Shown in pieces: positions 24,355 to 37,600 of a DNA stretch of 64,000 bases. The notes beneath the pieces were generated by a model. It ran no database searches. It worked only from the letters and a program-made list of their open reading frames with translations, and was not told the origin of the DNA. Position 1 is the stretch's first letter. Every line of letters begins with the position of its first letter. Both the position numbers and the translations under genes were made by a program. The stretch is from Onthophagus taurus (Eukaryota; Arthropoda; Insecta; Coleoptera; Scarabaeidae): positions 15,507,501-15,571,500 of the forward strand of contig NC_091966.1 in NCBI RefSeq assembly GCF_036711975.1, given 5' to 3'.

Positions 24355-25826
24355 ATGCTTATTAGTGGCACTTTAATACATTTATGTTCAATTTTGTACC
24401 TTAACATCCTCTTTATAGGTAATGATGTTTCTGCCATTCTCACCGACAAGCCACAACCGCATTCCAACTACATTAAGGAAATGTTCCCATTTCTTCAAAA
24501 AGGTGATAAAAATGAAGATATGAGTGCTCTTTTGGCTGAAGTTAAAAGAGAAAAGAGAGTTTCTCACCACGGAAATTTTAAAAGAACTCCCCATGTTGTT
24601 CATTTTAATCCCGCATACGCACAAAATAGACGTTTTATCCGAAGACCTTTTGTTGGGTAAACTGATTTAAAAATAATTTTTTCACAGAAATCACCTTTTA
24701 ATGTTTCAGAATTAATAGATTTCTCAAGAATCGTAATAGAATAGGAAAACGTAATGTTCTATCAGGAAATAATGCAAGACAAATTTTTCTCAATCGAAAA
24801 TTTAGGGATGTAAAAGGAAACAGAGTTAAGAGGGCAAAAATGTCAAAAAGTAGCACAAAAAATAACTTAGAACCTTCAAAAACAACAGCTACTTCTTTAA
24901 CTAAATCTAAGACAAATTCATTTGTACAAAATTCATTCAATTCTACGAAGAAAATACAGAAACGCACTGACATTAAAAAGAAATATGTGAACCCAAAAAA
25001 AAGGGAAAGCGATATTAAAAATGTGAATGCAAAGGAAGAAATATTAGATCCATCGGCGTTTGATGATATAACAGAAAAAAGTTTAGCACCACACAAAGCA
25101 GTTCGATCCATTTCTTCCACTCCTAAGGAACTAAACCAAGGTGAAGATGATCCTTCAAATGAATTTATTATCAGAGTATCGGATGACACAGAATTTATCG
25201 ACAATGTAAAAGAACTCGCAAAACGGGAAATAAAACGTAAGTAAAATCTGATTTAATAATTGTGTTAATATCATAAATTAAAATTTTTAGCTGAACATAA
25301 ACATAAAAAAAATATAAAAAGTGTAATCACAAAAATTTTAATAATACCAGTAGAAAGACAATTTGAAGAAGCAGGTGATGATACCCCCGAAGAAATTAAT
25401 ATGGTTAGTTTAAAGCATGCCAAGACAAACAACAAAAAGAAACTTTCTACGAAATCCCACAAGTCGTCTTCTATAACTATATCGGAAACTGCTAAACCAA
25501 TAACAACTTCACTTGTTCCAATGGATACGTTAAATGTTTTGGAATCTGCGCAACCAGAAAGTTATAATATTGTGTCAATCAGCGAACCAATAACTGAACC
25601 TCCAACAAATCTAGATGTTACAGTTCCTTCGACTATTGCCACTATTAAACCAACAGGTTCGAAACCAAGAAAACTAATTATAAAGAAAAAGTTTAGTACC
25701 AAACCTTCTTTGAAATCGTTAACTCGCAATTTCAATTTGTTGTTGACTAATATGCCGACAATGAATGAAAATAGTGTAACTAATGTTGATAAAATGCCGG
25801 CTACTAGTATACTTGACCCATCATAA
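24355..25826 (+). CDS. Unidentified secreted basic protein, three exons
   Basis: I do not recognise this family. Exons 24355-24656, 24710-25236 and 25291-25826 join in phase (2, then 1) through GT-AG introns of 53 and 54 bases, giving about 454 residues. The start gives a signal-peptide-like N-terminus (MLISGTLIHLCSILYLNILF), so the product is probably secreted. Residues about 60-100 hold dibasic sites and the segment KRVSHHGNFKRTPH. The rest is rich in lysine, serine and threonine and looks disordered, with no cysteine-rich fold. The next gene shares the KR[IV]SHHG segment and a phase-2 end of exon 1, so the two look like tandem paralogues. The start is the first in-frame ATG; an upstream exon spliced into TTTATAG at about 24418 is an alternative. 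A poly(A) signal follows at 25895. Confidence 0.65.
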
Positions 25827-25894
25827 TCTTGACATAATATCTTATAATTATAACGTATTGTATATTAAGTATTTTCTAATCTCAATTATTCTCA

Positions 25895-25900
25895 AATAAA
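25895..25900 (+). terminator. Poly(A) signal AATAAA of the 24355 gene
   Basis: Canonical hexamer 69 bases after the stop codon, followed by a T-rich stretch. Confidence 0.6.
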
Positions 25901-26131
25901 ATTCTTAAAATCTTTTTTTTGTTATTACATTAGTCAAATTATTGCTTTAGTTGTCAATATATACTGTCACATGTTACACGTCAGATTAAGACTTTTACAA
26001 CTATAAACATAGTGAGTTCTCCGGTTGAGAAATTCTAATAATATATGCAGACAGTTGGAAAAGGAAGAGCTCACTTCTGAGATGCTCCTAATAAGATATG
26101 AGAGGCCTTTTCGCTCACGTGTTGTGAGAAT

Positions 26132-29100
26132 ATGTCAATACTATGTTCTCGCGCCTGTGCCATAGTTATTATCTATTGTGCAGTGTTGATCATACAACCA
26201 AGTGGAACAACTAGTGTTAAAGACTTGAAAGAATCACCAAAACAAGGCAATTTGAAATTAGCTCAAACATTCCAACGGTCAACACTACCGAGCGATGATA
26301 AAATGGTAACCAATCGAATCGAAGAGGTATACGTTAATTATCCACATCGAATTAAAAGAATTTCACATCACGGTCATCCGAATAAAATGTGGAGATCGGG
26401 GCGTGTTAATTTTCAAAAGGAAAATATGATAAGTTCGAATTTTTTTAGTAAATCAAAACCTCTCATATCTTTTAAGGACATTGAAAGTAAAAAAAAGAGG
26501 TATGTTGAGTTAATTAGGCCTTAAATTTTATTTTAAGTATTTCGTTGCAGTAAACGAACCTCATCAAGATGTTTAAATAAAATGGTTCATTCGAATATTG
26601 TTCATAGTAGTAAGTTAGTTGGAGATAGAGACTCATTAAAGATTGTACCAAAATCACGAAAACGGAGGCGAACAAAACGATTAGTTAATCAAAAAAGAAA
26701 TCCTAGAAATAGTCTAATTTTACACTACACGGTGTGTTTCCCTCCATTTTAAAAACTTAATCAAAAGTATTCATTTTTCAGGATTTATCAAATAATGATT
26801 TATATGATGTAGAAGATTTCTTCCCAATAAGAAAAGGTTATAATACAATAACTTCTCGGATAAACAAAAATATTAAATCGGACGACGTCGTTTCAATCAC
26901 ACCACGACCTGTGTATAATAGTCACAATTATTTTGACGCCATCACGGGAATTAAACTACCAATTAAAGTAACAGTTGATCCAATTTTAGAAATGAATCCT
27001 CAACCGAACGATAATAGCACGTACGGTGGTCAATTAACTAAAAAAAGAAACGCTCACCCTGTTGCTTTACAATCTGTGTCGTTATCAATTCCAAATAATG
27101 TTAGCTCTTTTAATTTGGGAGTTCCATTCACAATCGCACAACAAGATGTAGCTATTACTCTAGCCCATTCGAAAGATATGGGGTTATCCTCCCAACAACC
27201 ATTACAGTTCAATAATTATCAAAATGATTACAACACAGATGTGAATTTCGCCGAAAATACGGAGGATACTTGGACGGCAATTGATGTCACTGCAGAAAAT
27301 TTTAAGTTTAACAAAATTAATAATAACCCAATAAACGAATTTCAAACAGATGATGTCACAAATACAGAAGCAGCATTTTCCGAAAATGTAAATAATTTTC
27401 TTGATACAACGACAATATTAAGTTATAATCAATTTAATGACAACTCCTCGATCACCGTAGATCCAATGAGTGGTTTTAATTTCAAAAATATGGATTATTA
27501 CGATATAGATCAAGAACAACGTTTTATGTCATCACCATCGTTATCACCATTATTATCGTCATCATCTTCATCAACTTCATCTACGAAATCCCCTAAACAT
27601 TACATTCAGATGACGAAGAAACATAAGACGTCATCTACTTTACCATCAACTACGAATGCAACAATGAATATAATAGAATTGAATGCTTATCAAACACCGG
27701 CAACATATGAAATATCTTCTGAAACATCTTCTCCATCATCATTTGTATCATCTTCTGCATCATCTTCTGCATCATCTTCTATATCATCTTCTATATTACC
27801 TTCTACATCACCATCTACATCATCTTCTGTATCATCATCTGTGACATCTTCTTCAACAACTTCGTCAATATCTCCTACGACATCTTCCGCAACACCTTCC
27901 GTAACATCTTCCATACAAGATACAGTATCTTCAACGAAATCAACTGAAAAAACTTCAATAACAACAAAAAATCCAAATGTAGGAATTAGAAGTTCTTTAA
28001 AATTTCAAATGTCTTCAGAAGAAGATGAAGAAAATGATTCTGAAGACTCTAACACAAAGAAATCGTTTGTAAACTCTATTGAGGACGAAACAAATTTTTT
28101 ATTTCCGAATTCTGGGTCATTAGGACATGTTGAATTAACATGTCAACCTGAAAGTTCGTTTCCAGAACCAATTGAGAGTAAAAAAGTAATGGAGCAATCA
28201 CTATTAAGGAAACGAAATATTAAGGATACTTATACGCAAAATTCATTATTAGCACAGAAAAGCAATGTACCTATAAAATTTAATATATTACGTTTAAGGA
28301 GATTAATGAAACGAGAAGCTAACTTAAGCACAACGTCTCATTCAACTAGTGAGTCCTCGACAACTACAACAGTAACCCAAAGTGATGAAGGTAGTAGTGT
28401 TGAATCGTCAGCTGTTTCCACCACATCATCAAACTATAAAATAGACGATAACCTTACAACTTCTGGACTTACTTCAACTAATACTTATAGTGAAACGACA
28501 ATAGAAGACAATACGGTTACCGTTAATAGACGAGATTTAGAGTCCCCACCGTGCGTTCCTTCAACATGTAGTGATACCTGTGGTAAAATATTACTATAAC
28601 CTTTATTCAAATTATAATTAAATAATAAACCCCAATTAGAAAGTTCGACTTGTCCACCAGAACAAACTGCGCCACCATCAGATTCTGCCTCAAGTGATGG
28701 AGCACAAACAGCAGCCCAAGGTGCTGCTGGAGTTGCGGTTCCAGCTGCAGTTGGAGTTGCGGTTCCAGCTGCAAATGATTTGTCAGCTTTTGCAGCCAAC
28801 ACAGCAAATGGAGGATGTGAGCTACCTTGTAACATGTCCAACACTCTTAGCGAAATTTTACACAATGTCGAGATGTTGGCTGCGCAAAAAATTGGAAGTG
28901 CAGAAGATTTCGCCTGTAGTCTTAATGGCTCGTGGTCTTCAGAAACAGCAGGTGTTAAATTTAATATAGTTGCCACAGATGATAAAGTTCTTAGTATTAA
29001 TATGGATGCGCCGGATGTTAATCGACAAACAGGGTTTATGTCGAATAGTACGTGGCAATTATCGGCTATGGTACCAATTGTTCATAGTGGTATTATAATT

Positions 29101-29146
29101 ATAAATGGAATTAACGAGAAAGATAAAGCAGTGGCCTCTTTTATTG
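26132..29146 (+). CDS. Secreted Ser/Thr-rich protein leading into an avidin-like barrel, exons 1-4
   Basis: Exons 26132-26499, 26551-26731, 26782-28582 and 28640-29146 join in phase by GT-AG sites. The product begins with a signal peptide (MSILCSRACAIVIIYCAV). HRIKRISHHGHPNK near residue 73 echoes the gene upstream. Exon 2 is strongly basic (KSRKRRRTKRL). Exon 3 is long, Asn- and Ser/Thr-rich, with a serine run from TCA/TCT codons and a short acidic patch (SSEEDEENDSEDS). Exon 4 is cysteine-containing and Ala-rich, then turns into ACSLNGSWSS...GVKFNIV...STWQLS...VASFIG. I read this as the first strands of an avidin-type barrel: chicken avidin has the same C-S-L-x-G-x-W start and a W strand followed by F-x-G. 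Exon 4 ends in phase 1 before GTAAGT. The next exon lies at 39832 or 40394. The avidin call is from pattern memory and needs a profile search. Confidence 0.6.
27530..27910. repeat. Serine-coding trinucleotide-rich tract
   Basis: Within exon 3, TCA, TCT, TCC and ACA codons recur as imperfect 9- to 15-base repeats (for example TCATCTTCTGCA). The protein is almost pure serine and threonine. The opposite strand is open but only as an Asp/Glu/Val mirror of the repeat, not a gene. Confidence 0.7.
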
Positions 29147-29885
29147 GTAAGTAATTATTTTGTTCTAATAATCGTTTCTAAGGGGCAAGATATCGTTAAT
29201 ACAATCGCATATAGAAATATAATCATATTTTAACACATAAGTAACGACAAAGAAATTCTTCTTTTTGAAAGAGAGAGATCGTGGTTCTATTAGGAGAGAA
29301 ATGTTATAAAAATCTTAATTATGAGGTTCAATATTCATCTCTTCTATTTTATATTATAACTACAACAGAGGCGTATTTTTAATCCATGTTAGAAACAAAA
29401 TCTTAGGTCTAATTTGAAACAATTAAATGAATTAACAACGTGTTCCAATTGTCTGTTAACCTTTCTTTGCTCATCATCGAATACTTAATCGAAAATCTGG
29501 CATTCTGCTCGTAAAGCATTATATCCGCGAATGTATACCCTTTCAAATTTAAACAAACTATTACTGACACGCTAACGAGATTAAGAAAAAAATTGCCTTG
29601 TAGAAAGTTTATGTCAGTTCCTATTTTCATTTTGAATGCAAATGTAATGGATTCGGTATTAAATCAATACCCAATAAACTAAGAAAGGAATAAAGTAGAA
29701 TAGAAGTGTACACCAATCCACACTTGGTTGAAAAAACCTATAACGTTGTCAAATAGATTCTCGACTTCACATCAGGACTAAAATCAGGACAATTAACTAA
29801 TCAATTAAATGTAGTGATTATATCAATCATTTTATGAGCTGTTAGATAAAATAGACGATAAAAGTCCTGAATAGTGATCAATTTA
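29147..29885. other. Start of the 10.7-kb intron after the avidin-like half-domain
   Basis: AT-rich sequence with no compatible coding exon: I searched by eye for a phase-1 acceptor followed by a G-E-C-type continuation and found none before 39832. Confidence 0.45.
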
Positions 29886-29889
29886 AAGT

Positions 29890-30547
29890 TAAAGCAAACA
29901 CCACGAGATAATCGCCATCATTCCGACGGCGCTGAAGGAACCCCACACCATAACGCATCCACCTCCGTGCTTTATGGTGGGCAATTAGTACTTGGAATTT
30001 AGGCAGATACCAGAAAACGGCGTATCCACGACATGCCATCAGATCCAAACATCAGGAATTTGCTCTCATCGCTTCAGACGACCTACTCCCACTGTTGTCG
30101 GGTCCAGTTGAGGTAAGCCTTCTACCACTCGACGCGTGCCTTCCTATTCTTGGCCAACACGAACGGTTTCTTTACTGGTGGTCGTCTAAAAAATCCAACA
30201 GTATTGAGTCTTCGATTGATAGTCGCCACAGATGGCTGGCGCTGCTCCGGGTGCCATAATTCACGTGCAATGTCCACTGCGCTAGCCCTGGGATTGCTCC
30301 TATTTAATCGTACAGCGTTTCTGTCCTCGAGATAAGTGGTAACTCATGGTCTTCCTGAAGGTTTCTTCGTCACAAAGCCTCCCGAGTTCGCAAGTTCTTA
30401 AGAAATCTGGATACAGCAGACTGGGTGGTCGAAAACTAAGCTGCTAGCTGTGTCTGTGTCACCTTCTGACGACGGCCGATGGACGACTTCTACGATCGCT
30501 TTCTGCATCGCTTCAGACAAATCACGAGTGTTCTTTCGTTTTTCCAT
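29890..30547 (-). mobile_element. Tc1-like transposase fossil
   Basis: Minus strand begins MEKRKNTRDLSEAMQKAIV and later frames keep NRSNPRASAVDIARELW, SVATINRRLNTVGF, VKKPFVLAKNRKARVEW, and finally LPTIKHGGGCVMVWGSFSA. The last block is the hallmark of Tc1 transposases (VKHGGGSVMVWGCFSA in active copies). Several stops and shifts interrupt it, and the part after the second catalytic aspartate is missing. Confidence 0.85.
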
Positions 30548-30689
30548 GTCTGTAAATACAAAAAAAAATAATCATAATATTTCGACAAAAAAATTGATCT
30601 TTCACCTCAAATTTCGCAGCTTTAAGGTTCGAAATATTCTGAATAAAATGAGTTTTATTGGTGTAACTACAAAAATGTTATGCAAAATT

Positions 30690-32330
30690 TGATACAGTTT
30701 TGAACGGTACTGTATGGCAGAGAAGCACTAAAATATCACTACGTTTATTAAGTGTAATGTTATCACGGAATGCAACTAACAACAATATGTACGTCGCCAC
30801 AAAATTACTAAATGCAGTGGTGGTATTGAAACCTCCAGACCATAAAACAGAAGTACCACAATACTTAAGATGTCAATACTTTAAATGCAGAAGTACTGCT
30901 TTGGATAATCTTGCTGCGTGAAATGCGCTAAAGAACATTTCACCTCACAGCATCTCCGAAGAGAAATTTAATAAAAAATCATCAATTGGGGATCTAGGAT
31001 AATTGCATTGAGAGGTAGAAAATTGCTGCCTTGTCACTATAAACTCAAAGACATCTAGGATCTTAAGGCCTTTTTAAACGAATAAACTCACTCAGTGGCA
31101 AATATTTAAAGAAGTTTTGGAAAGTTCATTCGAGTCATATTCCTCAAAAATCAAAGGATGATGTTGAAGTTGACATACAAAACTTAACGCATTCAATCCA
31201 GCAGGTTACATGGACTGCAACTTCGGCGCCTAAAAACACTGACAAATAATGTACCAACCCAAACTTTACTATATATTTAAATATATTAGAGAGAAGAGAA
31301 AGTTAAAGATAAATAGATAATAGATAATGAATACCCTAGATATCCCTCATCAAATGTGCTTGCAGTTTCAAGTCTAAAATCTAGGAAGGCTCCTGCGTAC
31401 AATCTTATTACAAGAAATATATTAGAACATTTACTTGAAAATGCTTTGATGTCTTTAGTATTGCGCTACGGTAAAAAGTGCTGCGTCGTTGCGGTAAAAA
31501 TAATGTCAAAACTTGATAAAAACCCTAGTGACGTGACATCGTCGTCCTATTAACTTATTTCCAGTTTTTACCTTCTTTGTTGGTAAAATGTTTGAAAGAC
31601 GCTTAATACCAAGCTACTAATTTGGCTTCACTTACATCGAACAATCGACCAGGTTCATAGAATTGTGAGAGAGTCGAAAAAGGCTTTCGCTTCAAAAAGT
31701 TATTGTAGAGCAGCTTTTTGGGTATCTCACCGACCTTTGATGAGGTCTGGCACGCTGGCTTACCTGTGAAGTTAAACAGGCAGCTGCTTTTATACAGCAA
31801 GATACGAGCTGGAGTTCTGCAAGATAGTCTCCTGGGTCCAAATTTATACCTGCTGTATGCCGCAGATATGCCCATTCGCATTTTCACTACTGCCGCCTCC
31901 TTAGCAGATGTCACCACAATCTTGGCCACACATATTGACTCCCAAATTGTTACGCCTGCAAAAGCACTTACATGAAAAGAGCAAATGTTTTCTTCATTGG
32001 CGAATTAAAGTAAATTACACAAAATCTACACATTGGATTGAGGCTTCTCTCCCTATTAAATCAAGTAAAATATTTGGGGATCCAAGGGCAATCATTTACA
32101 CTGGGAATATTTATTTATTACACCTCGGTATATAACAAATAAACTGATCCATGAAGACTTGGACATTCCTATAGCTACGGATAATTCACACCATGATATA
32201 AAATTATGATTGTTGAATGATATTTTTTTACAAGATATCGTAAAATCCCAATATTTACTTAACAAAAAAGGAACAGGGTCTGAATATGTGAGTGATTCAA
32301 AATCATACATGAAAGATTAATAGAATATAA
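30690..32330 (+). mobile_element. Jockey-type LINE fossil, Gag zinc-knuckle and RT pieces
   Basis: Plus-strand frames give PQYLRCQYFKC (remnant of the CCHC knuckles of the Gag-like ORF1) near 30860. RT pieces follow: LKSRKAPAYNLITRNILEHL at 31370, HRTIDQVHRIV at 31640, RAGVLQDSLLGPNLYLLYAA near 31830 (decayed RAGVPQGS block) and ILATH. TNKLIHEDLDIPIATD near 32130 is the usual Jockey C-terminus. The order is correct, but the whole endonuclease and much of the RT are deleted. Confidence 0.8.
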
Positions 32331-33585
32331 ATTTAGGTATATGAGTAACATGCATAAATAATTTTCATCATGATGACAATTTGAAAATAATCTATGATAA
32401 AGCCTTATTTCCTTTGGGAATATAAAAAAACTAAAACAAGCTTGTTTTTAAAACCATACAGTCCGACTCTCCTCAAATAGGCCAATTTAGATTAATTCTT
32501 GGAGTGCTAATTACAGCTACTGATTTGAACTTATTATCTTACATGACTATTTTCCTATTGAATGACTACGTAGGCCTCTAACAATAACTATATGTCTTTG
32601 CATCAGCCAAAGCAAATATCTTAATTCCATATTTATTTGGTTTGCATGAAATGAACATTTTCCTTTACATCTTCTAATATTTCGTCAACTCTAGCATACG
32701 CGAATGGTGTTATGAATTTTTGCAGTTTTGGAAAAGCATAACATACATTACATAGATCTGTCGTAGGAACTAATTTATCGATTGATATTCTTTCATTCCG
32801 TATCTCTAAACCGTCAATACGTAAACTTTGTAGCAAAAATTAAAATCTAGTTCGCATCAAGTAAACGAAATAATTCTATTTCCTTCTATCTTATCTACTT
32901 CTATCATTTAAGTTTTCTTTGATTTCTTCCTGTTCCATCTCTCGCAAATACATGTCCATTAGTTGGCTCAACCGTTCTCCGTTTTTTTACATGTAGCTAT
33001 TGCTTATTACATAATTGAACTTCACAGTGGACTTTTCGCAATATAAAGTTAAGAGCAAAGAAAGGGAGAAAAAAGGAGACTTAAATGTTGCTCAAAACTT
33101 GGAAATAGTGTTTAAACTAAGGATATAGGGCATAAACGTTTACCTGAAAGTATTTTATTGATATGTAATGAAATATTTTAGTGTGGATTAAGAGTCCGGA
33201 TAGGAATAACCGAAAATTAATAATCCATTTAACGTTCTAACATATTTTTTAATAATAGTAACTTAAATAGTTTTCATAGTTTTTCCATTTGTCATTTTTA
33301 GGAAAAAAATCAACCTCATTAGCAAATTGGTAATGTCGGAATTGTGTTTTTTTTAAATTCGCTTTTTGTGGTTGTTGATGTTAAAATAAACATTACTATT
33401 AGCGAGATTAACGAGGTTTCCATTTTGATTATATTCGCCGAAATTCGGATTCTGGCCTTTAATTATATTATTAGCAGCTTCCACATCTAAAATCGTAAAC
33501 AAAACGTACATTACCTTGTTTATTATTTATCTATATTGTTTTCAAAAATGTTTCAAATACATTTAGTTTTGATGTTAAAATGGCA
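32331..33585. other. Intronic DNA, nothing recognised
   Basis: AT-rich with no assignable frame. A minus-strand stretch at 32633-32836 has a coding-like look (KLVPTTDLCNVCYAFPKLQ) but no known family and no splice context. Confidence 0.35.
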
Positions 33586-33589
33586 TATA

Positions 33590-34173
33590 CAGGGTGATTC
33601 AAAAAACCGCTGACAGACTTCTAGGGCAGGTAATATATCAAAAATTAAGATGAAAAGTCTTAATATACATGGGGTCGTAAATGCCTCCTTAACGAGATAT
33701 AGCGGGTCAAAGTTTCTTGAAAATTAAACATTATCTGCAATAAAAAGTCCTTTTTTAAAAATATTTGCAACTCCACTGCTAATTTTGTCAAACGGGCAGT
33801 ATTTTTGTGTAAAGTGATCAATTATCTATCAATTGGTCTCTTACAAAACTTTGATTAAAGCAACAGTTTTTGATTGAATTAACAAATTTTCTACAAATGT
33901 GTTTTTTTTTTAAACTATTGCTTTGATCAAAATTTTGTATGAGACCACTTGATAGATAATTGGTCACTTTGCACGAGTAGAGAGCAATGGCGTAGACAAT
34001 ATTTTAAAAAAAGTGCTTTGTATTGCAGATAATGTTTAATTTTAAAGAAACTTTGATCCGCTATATCTCGCCAACGAGGCATTTACGACCCCTTGTATAT
34101 TAAGACTATTCATCTTAATTTTTCATGTATTATCTACTCTAGAAGTCTGTCAGCGGTTTTTTGAATCACCCTG
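33590..34173. mobile_element. Foldback MITE with mariner-like ends, long arms
   Basis: Starts CAGGGTGATTCAAAAAACCG and ends with the matching inverse, with TA (in fact TATA) on both sides. The two halves, about 280 bases each, are inverted copies of one another: the left arm's CGTAAATGCCTCCTTAACGA pairs with the inverted block near 34070. A T-rich spacer lies near 33905. It is non-coding. The shorter copy at 1641-1955 derives from the same family by loss of one arm. Confidence 0.9.
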
Positions 34174-34399
34174 TATATTAATTCTGGATGATCTTACGAT
34201 AGCTAGATAAAGATAGCACCTTGGAAATAATATTGTCGTTAATTTTTCGAAAGAATAAAAAATTGATATTAACAATTTCAACAATAATTACAAATTCTAT
34301 TTCGTTTTTATTGATTTATTCATTTTTTTATCTAAAAAATTTAATTTTATGTCTGTGATGAGATAAAGGATAAAGAAGTAAAGGAGAACAATTAAAGTA

Positions 34400-34660
34400 A
34401 GAATTTAATAATTTTCTTTCTTTTCCTTGTTTCTTTTCCCCATATAAATCCGGCACCTAATTATTTTGTTCTCGGCCAACATTTGGCCCTTAGAGCCGGA
34501 TCTATTCCGGGCATTACATTCGTACTTTTCCGTCGAGACCTCTAGAAAGTCTTTTGGCAACTGTATGTCTGGACCTTCTGGTGATGCGTTCATTGTGTTG
34601 GAATCTGGCGAATTGGGAGAACGACTTCTCATACTTACATCATTATCGTCACAATTTCTT
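34400..34660 (-). other. Unidentified coding-like fragment
   Basis: On the minus strand a frame open from about 34660 to 34405 reads MRSRSPNSPDSNTMNASPEG, then DIQLPKDFLEVSTEKYECNA. It looks like part of a real protein in composition and lacks the low complexity of random AT-rich frames. There is no clear start, and the frame ends in AAAGAAAAT-rich sequence. It could be a pseudogene fragment or an exon of a gene on the opposite strand of the intron. I cannot name it. Confidence 0.25.
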
Positions 34661-37600
34661 TTATTTACGCTTCTAGAACATTCTTATCAAGCCAATTTTG
34701 TAAACCTAAACAACTTGTTCAGGTTGTTGGTAATTAGTTATTTTCATCTAAAGTCGTTTTATTTTATTTTAACTTATCGAATTAAGATTTTTCGGTAGTA
34801 AATATTAATTATCTTAATTTTTCGCTGATTTGAACGAGTTTGGTTTTCTTATGAGTAAGTTCGTCTTTGATCTGTGTATTGAATATTAATTGAATTAATT
34901 GATCTGTGTTAGTCTAAATATGATCACATGTCTCATATGATCAATTTAAGGGAAAAACTCAGGGATGTATGTCTGCCTAAATGAATACTATAATAAACTA
35001 CAACTTTGACATCATCTGGTTTCGTCTCCTATGGTAAATCTCATTCTACAAAACCATACACTCCTCAAAGTATAAATTTATAAGTAGATAATAGCCTCAT
35101 CATTCATACTTCAATCAGATCATGATGATATATGAACGATAATTACAAATGTACTATAGTTTCTACTAACATTACTAATATTTATAGTCCACAACGAAAA
35201 AGCATTCCAGTTTTTTCACGAATAACACGTTCGCCGGCGTATAAATTGGTCCCAAAGGATATCCACTAACAGTTCGACTTTACCACACTCCAGAGACTAT
35301 CTCTATCAAAGTGGTACGACACCGGCTTTTCAGAGAGCAGAGTTTAACATCGTCTATTTGAACATGTAAATACCCGACCCAATTATTAATAATTGCTTAA
35401 ACACAGTAGTTATTAAATGTAAACAAATTCGCGTCAAATGCAATTTTATTTGTATTCCCTCTCGCACAAGTGATTATCGTAAGATTATACTAACAATCAG
35501 AATTGCGTAAAAGACAAATAATGCTACTACTACCCCGGATAATAGCGCATTAAAGTAAGTCGATATCGGACTCCCGGTTCCGCAAATACACCACATGGCG
35601 ATTATAATGTCATCGTTGTGAGATAAGAATCCACAATTATAGCTCGTGAACGCCGAAATACAATTCGTATTAAAATGAAGTTCAATTACGTGGTTGGATT
35701 ACTGGAATCAAACAGAGAGTTATAAGAATTAAAGAAAGATCTGATCTACCAACTTGGACAACGCATAAAATCAGAAAAATAGTGACACCTATCATGACAC
35801 CTGATCATGATACGTTGGAGCAAATGCGAAATCCTCTCAAACACCGTCAAATGCGAGAAAAGAAGATGAAATTTTTGGGATTTAGTATTTTCAATGATGG
35901 CCTAAAGCTAAAACGAATTCAAAATGTCGAGGATTGAGAAATGTACGATACTTACGTTAAAAAAGTACTAACTGTATATAATGAAATTTGGTGCTGTATT
36001 TAAGTATACAATATGGTTCGTATTTCAACAGCAACCGAAAAAATGACCATAACAACGGTTGGACATGTAGACTTCATCAAAGTCACTCAAACTATACTTC
36101 GACGCATTATCCTAAGCACATGATTCCATTCTTGGGATTCAATTCAGTGCTCTCTATCGCTCTCTGGTAAGTAACGATCCCGAGACATCTTTAATCATTA
36201 TACTGTGACATGTTCATGTAAAATCGCTGCATTCTGATGAGCAGTAATTGCTTTCTCCATCAACTGATTGCAAGACACGATTATTCACTCCACTAAGTGA
36301 CAATTTCAATGACAACTAGGTTGATCTAGTGGGATAACTAACCATACAGATGCAGGTACAACCTAACATGCTTAGTCCATGGACAGGTTTATACATTCCA
36401 AAATAATTATATGGAAACCATTGAAGTAAATGCCACCGCTGAGATTGAGACTACAACTTTTAACCAAATCTGTTCAACGAATTGATTGACGTACATCAAA
36501 TTGAATTATCTGAAATAAGGAACTTTCAAAACGGCTGAGAGATACAGCAGATTAATCCAATCTATCATACATCGAACCTTATGTGCCCACCATACATGTC
36601 GAAAGATATGTAACGTTACCGTGTTCTGGCTAACGGTTGCATACAAAGTGTAACAATTAGTAAAGGGTATGAACAACATTTTCGCTGCGTTACAAGTTAC
36701 AAGTATCTCCCGCCGGAAATTTAACTTCGGAGTACTACCGAACAGTAGTGTATTGCCACCAGAGTTGCATGTTAGCATCTTTTAGGACTTTTCATTAAAG
36801 CATAAAATTTATTAAATGTATACAGTGCAAGCAACATTTCGTCATGAGCAAACTTTTATTAGCTCTCACTCCGGAAATTACTGAAAGTTTAAAGTCATTG
36901 AGTAGGAACTTATCCATAATGACTTTGACATCGAGTACAATACTTTCGAATTGATAAATTTCCTATCTTTATGTCCAAAATTTCCCGTGATAGAAGTGTT
37001 CTTAGTACTAAGCTGGTAAATGTTGATACATAAATCGGTAAAACGTTGGATGCTTTAAAAAAATGCTTGAAGGCCTATCTTTGACTCACTCAGTGGCCAT
37101 GACAGTATTCTCAGTGCAACCGCCGATGCCTTATCTCAAATTGAGAATTCTTTTCGACTAGATATTTGAACTTCATGCCGTGATGTCTTGTTTTCATAAC
37201 TTATATCATGAAGAACTTGAAATTAATTGAGTTAGTACTGCAGTTTTTCGAGATTTATGAGCCATTAAATGCCAAATATATGGATAATTTTCAAAAATCT
37301 ATTGAAATTAAACTATTAGTGAACAAAACACAAAAACTGCTAAGCACTATAAGTACATCAGTTAATCTTTTTGAGACAACTGTTCGATGATAAAAATACA
37401 GGAAGTAAAATTGCTGACGAAACAGCAAATAGATATGACACAATTGACAAACAATGTGATATCGAAAATAATATTGACCAATCAATGAATCTGTATCATA
37501 GGAGAATAAGATAGTAATAGAGTCATAGTATCAACACCGTCGTCTGTTGATTATGATCATATATTGACGACGCCAAACCAAAGGAGAAACGCCAAAATAA

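Noticed and set aside
27690..27914. Minus-strand open frame rich in Asp, Glu and Val
   Set aside because: It is the mirror of the serine-codon repeats of exon 3 and has no independent start context or domain.
36500..37500. Possible retroviral-type envelope or retroelement gene
   Set aside because: Short hydrophobic and coding-like pieces only; no ordered motifs to support any retroelement assignment.
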